Assembly: GCA_030618475.1 (NCBI GenBank)
Contig: JAUXDG010000036.1
Coordinates: forward strand, 1-16,220
Length of the DNA: 16,220 nucleotides
Direction: 5' to 3'
Source: Gammaproteobacteria bacterium
GTDB lineage: Bacteria; Pseudomonadota; Gammaproteobacteria; DSM-19610
Shown: positions 1-5,991 of the stretch, in pieces
Numbering within the stretch: the stretch's first letter is position 1
Layout: each line of letters opens with the position of its first letter
Notes under the pieces: model-generated
Database searches by the model: none
The model's input: only the letters and a program-made list of their open reading frames with translations
What the model was told of the DNA's origin: nothing
Translations under genes and position numbers: made by a program

Positions 1-582
1 CTGGCTGGATTGGTGGAGATGGACGAGTCTTTTTTTGGCCCTAAAGGGACTACACGTGGACGTGGAAGCGAAAATAAGTCAACTGTTTTGTGTGCTGTAT
101 CGTTGTACACGGACAGAGAGGGGAAGGAACGACCAGGGTTTGCACGTATGGCAGTTGTCTCCGATGCTTCGGCGGCTACCATTGAAGACTTCCTGGAAAA
201 ACTTGGCTGTAGTGCAGAAACAAAAGAAGGGCATCAGCTTATGGAGGCGATCCGAAGTGATCGCTGGCGTTCCTATGGGAGAGCTGCAAAGGATAAGCAA
301 CTTGAACACTACAAGGTCATACTGCGCGAACCACAGGACGCTGGAAATCTCCTACCATGGATACATCGGCTGATATCCAATACCAAGACTGTGATACGAG
401 GTTCTCATCGCGGCGTCTCGAACAAACACCTCGAAAGCTATCTGAACGAAATCTGCTATCGCTTCAACCGACGTTTCTGGGAACGTGAACTCTTCGACAG
501 GCTGATTCAGGCGTGCCTTTCGAGTGAGACCATCACATATGCTGAGTTGGTGGGCAGGGCGCCGACCAGGAAAAATTGTTAG
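1..582 (+). CDS. IS1595/ISXO2-type transposase, 3' part (5' end outside window)
   Basis: The frame is open from base 1 to a TAG stop, so the gene starts upstream and only its C-terminal ~193 residues are present. The order of motifs fits the IS1595 (ISXO2-like) transposase domain: VEMDESFFG near the start (first acidic residue), SDRWRSYG in the middle (second), then SHRGVSNKHLESYLNE followed by YRFNRRFWER, the usual end of the catalytic core. These enzymes move insertion sequences by a DDE/DDN-type reaction. The missing N-terminal part normally holds a zinc ribbon. No frameshift is visible in the part present, so it could belong to an intact element, but neither the left end nor the terminal repeats can be judged. 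It reads toward the neighbouring secreted-protein gene. Confidence 0.85.
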   Translation: MAGLVEMDESFFGPKGTTRGRGSENKSTVLCAVSLYTDREGKERPGFARMAVVSDASAATIEDFLEKLGCSAETKEGHQLMEAIRSDRWRSYGRAAKDKQLEHYKVILREPQDAGNLLPWIHRLISNTKTVIRGSHRGVSNKHLESYLNEICYRFNRRFWERELFDRLIQACLSSETITYAELVGRAPTRKNC

Positions 583-609
583 GAGCTACATGGATAGGCA
601 TTATATAGA

Positions 610-684
610 ATTTCAAGTACTCTGACCCCTTGAAGTACAGGAGATTTCAAGTACTCTGACCCCTTGAAGTATGACCCCTTGAAG
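610..684. repeat. Short direct repeat array with inner dyad, two and a half copies
   Basis: Two identical 28-bp copies lie at 610-637 and 644-671, separated by the 6-bp CAGGAG. A third partial copy of 13 bp (TGACCCCTTGAAG) follows directly at 672-684. Each full copy contains a dyad, TTCAAG then CTTGAA, separated by 11 bases, so it can fold as a small hairpin. Read on the minus strand the unit contains GGGGTCAGAGTACTTGAA. From memory, GGGGTCAGAG-containing units resemble intergenic repeats linked to REP-associated (Y1-type) transposases in gammaproteobacteria. That link is an inference and no such transposase is in the window. The array lies between the transposase stop and the next gene and contains that gene's only upstream start codon. 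Confidence 0.8.
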
Positions 685-1968
685 CTCCTGACCATAAAGA
701 TTCTGACACTGCTTGCACTCTGCGCACCTGCATGTTCAAGCATCGCATCGGACAGCATTCACCTGCTGCTGCCAAAACATCGCATCTATGCCAATGAACT
801 GGCCGTCATCATCAATGATAGCGATCCGCTGAGCACTCGCATCGGCCGCTACTATCAGAAAAGCCGGGGTATTCCGGCACAGAACATCCTGCACGTAAGT
901 TTCAAACCTGATCGCGCCACCATGAGCAGGCAGGCGTTCGAGCACATCAGGGCAGGCGTTATCGCGCGCACCCCGGACGGGGTTCAGGCGTACGCCCTCA
1001 CCTGGACTGAACCTTATCGTGTTGAATGCATGTCAATCACATCAGCATTCAGCTTCGGCTTTGACAAAGCCTACTGTTCCAGACAACGCTGCGCAGCAAC
1101 CCGAAGCAATCCGGTTTTCAATCGCCCGACTACAAGTCCCTATACGGACTACGGCATACGTCCGACCATAAGCATAGCCGCGGCCAGTTTTGAACAGGCC
1201 AAAGCCCTGATTGACCGCGGCATCCGCTCTGACAACAGCCAAGCTGACGGTACCGCCTACCTGCTCAGCACCAGCGACAAGGCGCGCAATGTCCGTTCTA
1301 TCAACTATGAAAAAATTGAACGCCGCATGGCAGGCTGGATTGAAACCGAAGTGGTAGAATCAGACGGGCTGAAAAACACCGAAAACATCCTTTTTTACTT
1401 TACCGGTATAGTCAGCGTGCCGCACCTGGAAACCCTGAAATTTCTCCCGGGAGCCATCGCCGATCACCTGACCTCTGCGGGAGGTCGGCTCAGCGGCAGT
1501 AAACAGATGAGTGCCCTGCGCTGGCTGGAGGCCGGTGCGAGCGGCAGTTATGGCACGGTCGTGGAACCCTGCAATCTGTTAGGCAAGTTTCCAAGCCCCG
1601 GTCTGGTAATGGAAGCTTATGGCGCAGGCCGAACCTTGCTGGAAGCCTACTGGCAGAGTGTTCAACAACCGGGAGAAGGTATTTTTATCGGCGAACCGCT
1701 GGCGGCTCCGTTTGACGGATATGACGTAACGGACCAGCAGGGCAGCATTCTGTTACGTACCCGAACTCTGTTAGCAGGCCTGTACCGGCTCTCGCATGCA
1801 GAAAACCCCATCGGACCTTACCGGACTTTGCCCGGTTTTATAAAAGTCGCTTACCACCAGCGTGAGATCACGCTTCCCAAATCAGGGCCGGGTTATTACA
1901 GACTGGAACCTGTCAGCATCGCCAGCCAGCCAACGCATACCCGGCAAAGACCGGGCACTGCCCGTTAA
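664..1968 (+). CDS. TIGR03790 family protein, exported, function unknown
   Basis: The 434-residue product matches the TIGR03790 family as I know it: LLLPKHRIYANELAVIIND then SDPLSTRIGRYYQKSRGIP near the N-terminus, YLLSTSDKARNVRS at about 199-212, LPGAIADHLTSAGGRLSG at 261-278, GASGSYGTVVEPCN at 291-304 and GIFIGEPLAAPF at 339-350. The family is sporadic across bacteria and has no known function. A hydrophobic segment (LLTIKILTLLALCAPACSS) suggests export, with a weak lipobox-like APAC or a signal peptidase I site shortly after. The first in-frame start is TTG 664, inside the direct repeat and with no Shine-Dalgarno at a good distance; TTG 679 is an alternative that keeps the whole signal segment. 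There is no in-frame ATG before the signal peptide. The repeat has therefore either invaded the 5' end or replaced the native leader. The gene ends 4 bp from the convergent purA stop. Confidence 0.8.
   Translation: MKYDPLKLLTIKILTLLALCAPACSSIASDSIHLLLPKHRIYANELAVIINDSDPLSTRIGRYYQKSRGIPAQNILHVSFKPDRATMSRQAFEHIRAGVIARTPDGVQAYALTWTEPYRVECMSITSAFSFGFDKAYCSRQRCAATRSNPVFNRPTTSPYTDYGIRPTISIAAASFEQAKALIDRGIRSDNSQADGTAYLLSTSDKARNVRSINYEKIERRMAGWIETEVVESDGLKNTENILFYFTGIVSVPHLETLKFLPGAIADHLTSAGGRLSGSKQMSALRWLEAGASGSYGTVVEPCNLLGKFPSPGLVMEAYGAGRTLLEAYWQSVQQPGEGIFIGEPLAAPFDGYDVTDQQGSILLRTRTLLAGLYRLSHAENPIGPYRTLPGFIKVAYHQREITLPKSGPGYYRLEPVSIASQPTHTRQRPGTAR
1952..1964. other. Small perfect dyad at the convergent gene ends
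   Basis: CGGGCA and TGCCCG flank a single C, overlapping the last codons of the TIGR03790 gene just before the purA stop. On the plus strand it is followed by TTAAAA rather than a T-run, and on the minus strand the T-run precedes it. It could brake both convergent transcripts but does not meet the usual form of an intrinsic terminator. Confidence 0.3.
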
Positions 1969-1972
1969 AACG

Positions 1973-3265
1973 CTACTCGAACGGATGGCGTTTGATAATG
2001 GTCTCTTCACGATCGGGACCCGTGGAAACAATATCAATCGGCGTAGCACAAAGTTCTTCGACCTTTGCCAGGTAATTGACTGCTGCCTGAGGCAGTTTAT
2101 CCATAGACTTCGTACCGACGGTGGACTCACTCCAGCCTGGCATTTCGATCAATACCGGCTCACACTTTTCAAACAGATCGGCACCCACTGGCGGAATAAC
2201 GATCTCCTTGCCGTCGAGTTTGTAGGCGACACAAATCTTGACCGTCTTCATACCGTCCAGCACGTCCAGCTTGGTGATGCACATGCCGGTTACACTGTTG
2301 ACCTCCAGCGAACGGCGCAAGGCAACGACATCCAACCAGCCACAACGCCGCTGACGGCCGGTAGTGGCACCGAACTCATGACCTCTCTCACCCAGATATT
2401 TGCCGTCATCGTCAAACAACTCAGTCGGGAACGGACCGGCACCGACCCGTGTGGTATAGGCTTTGACAATACCCAGAATATAATCCAGTGCACGCGGGCC
2501 GACGCCGCTGCCGCCGGCGGCGCCACCCGCAGTCGTCGTTGATGAGGTCACGTAAGGATAGGTACCGTGGTCGATATCCAGCAGCGCACCCTGCGCACCT
2601 TCAAACATAATGCTCTTGCCTTCTGCACGCAGTTTATGCAGCACGCCGGGAACATCTTCCACCAGCGGTGCTATCTGTTCAGCCTGCGCCAACGCCTCTT
2701 CGAGCACTTTCCGGTAATCGACGGGTTCCACCTTAAAGTAATTTTTCAGGGCAAAGTTGTGATATTCCATCACTTCAGCCAGGCGCTCCCTGAAATGGTC
2801 GGGGTCGAGCATTTCCCCCAGGCGTATGCCGCGACGTGAAACCTTATCCTCATAGGCAGGACCGATACCACGACCCGTGGTACCGATAGCCTTCTTGCCG
2901 CGAGCCGCTTCACGCGCCTGATCCAGTGCGATGTGGTAGGGAAGAATCAATGCACAGGACTCGCTGATACCCAGTCGCTCACGGGCCGACACACCACTGG
3001 CTTCCAGCATCTGGATCTCTTCCAGCAGGGCTGTCGGCGACAACACGACGCCGTTGCCGATCAGGCAACGCACACCGACGCGCAGTATGCCGGAAGGAAT
3101 CAAATGCAGGACTGTTTTGTTACCGTCGATGACCAGCGTATGACCGGCATTATGACCGCCCTGAAAACGCACCACAGCCGAGGCGCGATCCATTAACAGA
3201 TCAACAATCTTGCCCTTGCCTTCGTCACCCCACTGGGTGCCGATCACTACCACATTCTTACCCAT
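1973..3265 (-). CDS. purA: Adenylosuccinate synthetase
   Basis: Cytosolic enzyme that joins IMP and aspartate using GTP to form adenylosuccinate, the first committed step to AMP. The 430-residue length is close to the 432 of E. coli. Visible motifs are GDEGKGK at 13-19 (phosphate-binding loop, with catalytic Asp14), GHNAGHT at 37-43 (catalytic His42), IGTTGRGIGPAYEDK at 127-141, FEGAQG with TYPYVTSS near 221-242, GRQRRCGWLD at 303-312 and the guanine-binding TKLDVLDG at 331-338. The ATG gives the canonical N-terminus; the ribosome site is weak. It follows hisZ on the same strand, but 400 bp of palindromic repeat separates them, so independent transcription is likely. A TTGACA lies at 3314-3319 (minus strand) about 50 bp upstream, without a convincing -10 box. 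No frameshift or missing catalytic residue is seen. Confidence 0.98.
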   Translation of the reverse strand: MGKNVVVIGTQWGDEGKGKIVDLLMDRASAVVRFQGGHNAGHTLVIDGNKTVLHLIPSGILRVGVRCLIGNGVVLSPTALLEEIQMLEASGVSARERLGISESCALILPYHIALDQAREAARGKKAIGTTGRGIGPAYEDKVSRRGIRLGEMLDPDHFRERLAEVMEYHNFALKNYFKVEPVDYRKVLEEALAQAEQIAPLVEDVPGVLHKLRAEGKSIMFEGAQGALLDIDHGTYPYVTSSTTTAGGAAGGSGVGPRALDYILGIVKAYTTRVGAGPFPTELFDDDGKYLGERGHEFGATTGRQRRCGWLDVVALRRSLEVNSVTGMCITKLDVLDGMKTVKICVAYKLDGKEIVIPPVGADLFEKCEPVLIEMPGWSESTVGTKSMDKLPQAAVNYLAKVEELCATPIDIVSTGPDREETIIKRHPFE

Positions 3266-3343
3266 CGAACTTCAACCCCGTCAGTTAAAACGTGTTGCCC
3301 AAATCGAAAATCCTGTCAACACAAAGGTATTACCAAATCGGAG

Positions 3344-3453
3344 ACAGGGTGGGCGACGCCCCTTTACGGGACACGCGGTGAATACGTCCCCGTACGCTTG
3401 ACGGCAGCGTCCCTGCTGCCGACAGTCCCGTAAAGGGGTGTCGCCCACCCTGT
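3344..3453. repeat. Palindromic element A (29-bp inverted arms, shared core)
   Basis: The 110-bp element begins with a 29-bp arm at 3344-3372 and ends with its inverted copy at 3425-3453, with 28 of 29 positions complementary; the exception is a C/T change that still pairs as G-U in RNA. Inside are two smaller dyads: TACG..CGTA at 3383-3394, and CGGCAG..CTGCCG at 3402-3421 around an 8-base loop. The second dyad directly abuts the right arm. No target duplication is visible at the edges. The element lies between hisZ and purA, 78 bp upstream of the purA start. It has no coding capacity. Its arms make a very strong hairpin whichever strand is transcribed. Confidence 0.85.
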
Positions 3454-3506
3454 TTACTCATCAATGTGCATCCGATTTCCTTTAACCACCGAATCGACTA
3501 AACCGG

Positions 3507-3663
3507 GCGTTGCATAGAGGATATGTCTCTGAAGCACCGTCGGCAGCAGGGATGCTGCCGTCGAGCCTACACGGATGTATTTTACAAGGTGAATCGCCGT
3601 CAGGCGAGAGAGGGTGCCCTGGGGCACGGCGTGTGCTTCAGAGACATATCCTCTATGCAACGC
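3507..3663. repeat. Palindromic element B (30-bp perfect inverted arms, shared core)
   Basis: This 157-bp element has perfect 30-bp inverted arms at 3507-3536 and 3634-3663. The right arm ends 2 bp from the hisZ stop codon. The arms have no visible similarity to those of element A. Next to the left arm is an 8-bp stem, CGGCAGCA/TGCTGCCG, around GGGA (3541-3560). Read on the minus strand, this stem and its flank match the core of element A at 38 of 46 positions. The rest of the interior (3585-3626) shares two blocks with a sequence near 13.5 kb. Short open frames run through it on both strands, but they are by-products of the palindrome. No target duplication is visible. Confidence 0.85.
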
Positions 3664-3665
3664 AC

Positions 3666-4859
3666 TCACTGACCTGTCAGGGACTCAACCGTCCATTCCG
3701 AGCCATTCCAGCGCAACACCCGCTCGCAACCCGTTTCCGCAACACTACCCGCCTGACCGGGCAGTTGTTGTATCACGGCTTCACCTTCGGCCCGCAATGC
3801 CTGCACCTTGTCTGACAGTGCAGCATCATCCTCGGCGGGCGCCAGTATGGCACCGACCGCCGGTGGCCAGCTGCGGTGACCCAGCTGCATTAAAGTGCGC
3901 AGATCGGTGCTGAACCCGGTTGCGGGGCGGGCCCGGCCGAACACTTTCCCAATCTTGTCATAACGTCCACCACGGGCAATTTCCTGCCCGCGATTTGCGA
4001 CAAAGGCGGCAAACACGGCCCCGGTATGGAACTGGTAGCCGCGCAGTTCTGCCAGATCAAAGTGCAGCGACAGCTGTGGCAGTCGCCGTTGTGCGAGACC
4101 GGCAATTCGGACCAGGTTTTCCAGTGCCGATTGCACCGCATCACCGCTACCCTGCAACAATGTCTGTGCCCGCTCCAGCACTTCTGCGCCACCGTTCAAA
4201 GTCGCCAGACCCGCGAGTCGCTCACGTTGTGCTGTCGACAGGTCCAGCCGCAGCAGGAATTCATTGATCTCCGGAATTGCCTTGCGCTGCAGGGCCTCAA
4301 ACAGCAATGCCTCCTGCTCCTGATTCAGACCGGCATCATGGGCCAGGCCACGGTATATACCGACATGACCCAGGTCGATATAGACATCTTCGACACCGCA
4401 TAGCGCCAGCGTGGCGACCATCAGCCCGAGAATTTCGACGTCGCTTTCGGCACCGGCGTGGCCGAATAACTCGGCGCCTACCTGCATCGGACTGCGTGAG
4501 CCGGCAAAGCCGTCAGGAAGCGTGCGCAACACAGTGCCGAAGTAACACAAACGGCTGGGTGCCTGCTGTCGCAGGCGGTGCGCATCAATGCGGGCCGCCT
4601 GCGGCGTCATGTCTGCACGCAACCCCAGCAGACGCCCGGAAAGCTGGTCAATCAGCTTGAAGGTCTGCAGGTCCAGATCATGGCCGGTGCCGGTGAGCAG
4701 GGAATCCAGGTACTCGATAAACGGCGGCTGGATCAGCTGGTAACCCCAGCTGCGGTAGAAATCCAGCAGGTCACGGCGCAACTGTTCCAGTTGCGCGGCC
4801 TGTTCGGGCAACAGATCTTCAATGCCTTCCGGTAATAACCAGCGATTTTTACCCTTCAT
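3666..4859 (-). CDS. hisZ: ATP phosphoribosyltransferase regulatory subunit
   Basis: The 397-residue product is a HisRS-like paralogue without tRNA-synthetase function. It pairs with the short form of HisG to make the active enzyme for the first step of histidine synthesis and to mediate histidine feedback. The class II synthetase fold is recognisable: RWLLPEGIEDLLPEQA at 6-21 (motif 1 region), RADMTPQAARIDAHR at 81-95, PSRLCYFGTVLRT at 101-113 (motif 2), and RGGRYDKIG near 295-303 toward the C-terminus. hisG is not in the window. The ATG lies 3 bp after the DUF2065 stop, so the two genes are probably co-transcribed. Enterobacteria lack hisZ, which supports a non-enteric host with short-form HisG. 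The stop codon almost touches repeat element B, but the C-terminal residues show no obvious disruption. Confidence 0.95.
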   Translation of the reverse strand: MKGKNRWLLPEGIEDLLPEQAAQLEQLRRDLLDFYRSWGYQLIQPPFIEYLDSLLTGTGHDLDLQTFKLIDQLSGRLLGLRADMTPQAARIDAHRLRQQAPSRLCYFGTVLRTLPDGFAGSRSPMQVGAELFGHAGAESDVEILGLMVATLALCGVEDVYIDLGHVGIYRGLAHDAGLNQEQEALLFEALQRKAIPEINEFLLRLDLSTAQRERLAGLATLNGGAEVLERAQTLLQGSGDAVQSALENLVRIAGLAQRRLPQLSLHFDLAELRGYQFHTGAVFAAFVANRGQEIARGGRYDKIGKVFGRARPATGFSTDLRTLMQLGHRSWPPAVGAILAPAEDDAALSDKVQALRAEGEAVIQQLPGQAGSVAETGCERVLRWNGSEWTVESLTGQ

Positions 4860-4862
4860 CGG

Positions 4863-5048
4863 TTAATGCACCAAATACAGTAAAGCCACACCCGCCAACA
4901 TGCTGATCAAGCCCGCGATATGCATACTGCGATTATCCATCTGTATCACTGTCACCAGCATACGCCGCAGGGTGTCAGGACTGAGAAACGGCACAATGCC
5001 CTCCAGTACCAGCATCAACGCCATCGCCACCCATAAATCGTTCCACAT
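4863..5048 (-). CDS. DUF2065 small membrane protein (YjeT-like)
   Basis: A 61-residue protein with two hydrophobic segments: WVAMALMLVLEGIVPFLSP near the start and MHIAGLISMLAGVALLYLV at the end, separated by a short basic stretch with RRML. This matches E. coli YjeT (DUF2065) in size, sequence pattern and position next to hflC. Function is unknown; it is probably an inner-membrane protein. I chose ATG 5048 because the alternative TTG at 5060 lies inside the T-tract of the hflC terminator, and because MWNDLWVAMALMLVLEG aligns with the family start. hisZ follows after 3 bp. Expression must come from terminator read-through or from an unseen promoter in or near hflC. Confidence 0.88.
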   Translation of the reverse strand: MWNDLWVAMALMLVLEGIVPFLSPDTLRRMLVTVIQMDNRSMHIAGLISMLAGVALLYLVH

Positions 5049-5058
5049 CGGCTTTACC

Positions 5059-5090
5059 AAAAAAAAGCCGGGCGACCATTCATCGCCCGG
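5059..5090 (-). terminator. Rho-independent terminator after hflC
   Basis: On the minus strand an 8-bp perfect stem (CCGGGCGA with TCGCCCGG) encloses a 7-base loop and is followed, after one C, by eight T residues. This is the clearest intrinsic terminator in the window. It lies 34 bp past the hflC stop and separates hfq-hflX-hflK-hflC from DUF2065-hisZ-purA. A smaller stem, TCAGG/CCTGA at 5106-5120, lies between it and the hflC stop. Confidence 0.9.
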
Positions 5091-5124
5091 ACTTGGTGTA
5101 TGCGCTCAGGCCCGACCTGACTGT

Positions 5125-5991
5125 CTACTGCACGCCCTGGTTGAAATACTCGAAAAACTCGCCATCGGGTGACAGCAGCATCAGATCATTGCTGCCGTCA
5201 AAACTTTCCTGATAAGCGCGGAGGCTACGAAAGAAAGCGTAAAACTCCTTATCCTTGTTAAAGGCATCCGCGTATATCTCCGCAGCCTTCGCATCACCCT
5301 GACCACGCGTCTGCTCGGCATCACGGTAGGCGTTGGCGATAATCACCTGACGCTTGCGATCCGCACCAGCACGGATTTTTTCCGCCAACTCAGCACCCTG
5401 CGAGCGGAATTCCTTGGCGACACGGGAGCGTTCCGCCTGCATGCGCCGGTAGACCGAGTCACTGACCTCGGAGGGCAAGTCGACACGTTTTACCCGCACG
5501 TCAACTATCTCGATACCGATCTGACTGGCTTGCGCGCTGACGTCCACGGTCAGAGCCCTCATGATCGCCTCACGTTCCCCCGACACCACCTGGTTGACAG
5601 TGCGTTTACTGAACTGCCCACGCATGCCATCCTTGATGATCTGCTCCAGCCGTTGACGGGCATGGCGTTCGTCACCCATTACCGCCGTGTAGAAACGCTT
5701 TGCATCGGCGATACGCCACATCACAAAAGAGTCGACTATGACGTTCTTCTTTTCAACCGTCAGAAAACGTTCCGGGGCCACATCCAGTGTCAGGACACGC
5801 CCGTCAAACTTACGCACGTTATTGACAAACGGAAACTTGAAATGCAGCCCCGGCTGTACGTCGGTTTTAACAACCGCACCGAGCCGGAACAGTATGGCTT
5901 TCTCCCATTCCGCAACCTGGTACATGGAGAAGGCACCGGCCGCCAGTATCACCAGCGCCAGAACCGCTATAAAACCCATACGATTAGCCAT
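5125..5991 (-). CDS. hflC: Membrane protease modulator HflC
   Basis: The 288-residue product is an SPFH/prohibitin-domain protein. It forms a complex with HflK around the FtsH protease in the inner membrane and moderates proteolysis of membrane substrates. An N-terminal transmembrane helix (about residues 5-23) is followed by the SPFH domain, with EWEKAILFRLGAVV at 28-41 and GLHFKFPFVNNVRKFD at 48-63. A charged helical region follows (RSRVAKEFRSQGAELAEKIRA near 187-210). Its ATG overlaps the hflK stop by one base (TAATG), indicating translational coupling and equal supply of the two partners. A strong terminator follows. Length and motifs are typical. Confidence 0.97.
   Translation of the reverse strand: MANRMGFIAVLALVILAAGAFSMYQVAEWEKAILFRLGAVVKTDVQPGLHFKFPFVNNVRKFDGRVLTLDVAPERFLTVEKKNVIVDSFVMWRIADAKRFYTAVMGDERHARQRLEQIIKDGMRGQFSKRTVNQVVSGEREAIMRALTVDVSAQASQIGIEIVDVRVKRVDLPSEVSDSVYRRMQAERSRVAKEFRSQGAELAEKIRAGADRKRQVIIANAYRDAEQTRGQGDAKAAEIYADAFNKDKEFYAFFRSLRAYQESFDGSNDLMLLSPDGEFFEYFNQGVQ

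Noticed and set aside
1862..2542. 226-codon open frame antisense to purA
   Set aside because: It mirrors purA codons on a GC-rich strand, overlaps a fully conserved gene, and has no recognisable domain.
3344..3663. CRISPR array or tandem operator array
   Set aside because: The repeats are inverted pairs with different arms, not regularly spaced direct repeats, and there are no spacers or cas genes.
3454..3815. Open frames through the palindromes (minus 3454-3669, plus 3510-3815), which share the peptide RGYVSEA and end in similar RHILYAT segments
   Set aside because: The likeness between strands comes from the 30-bp inverted arms. The frames run into hisZ in the wrong frame, have no ribosome site, and resemble no protein family I know.
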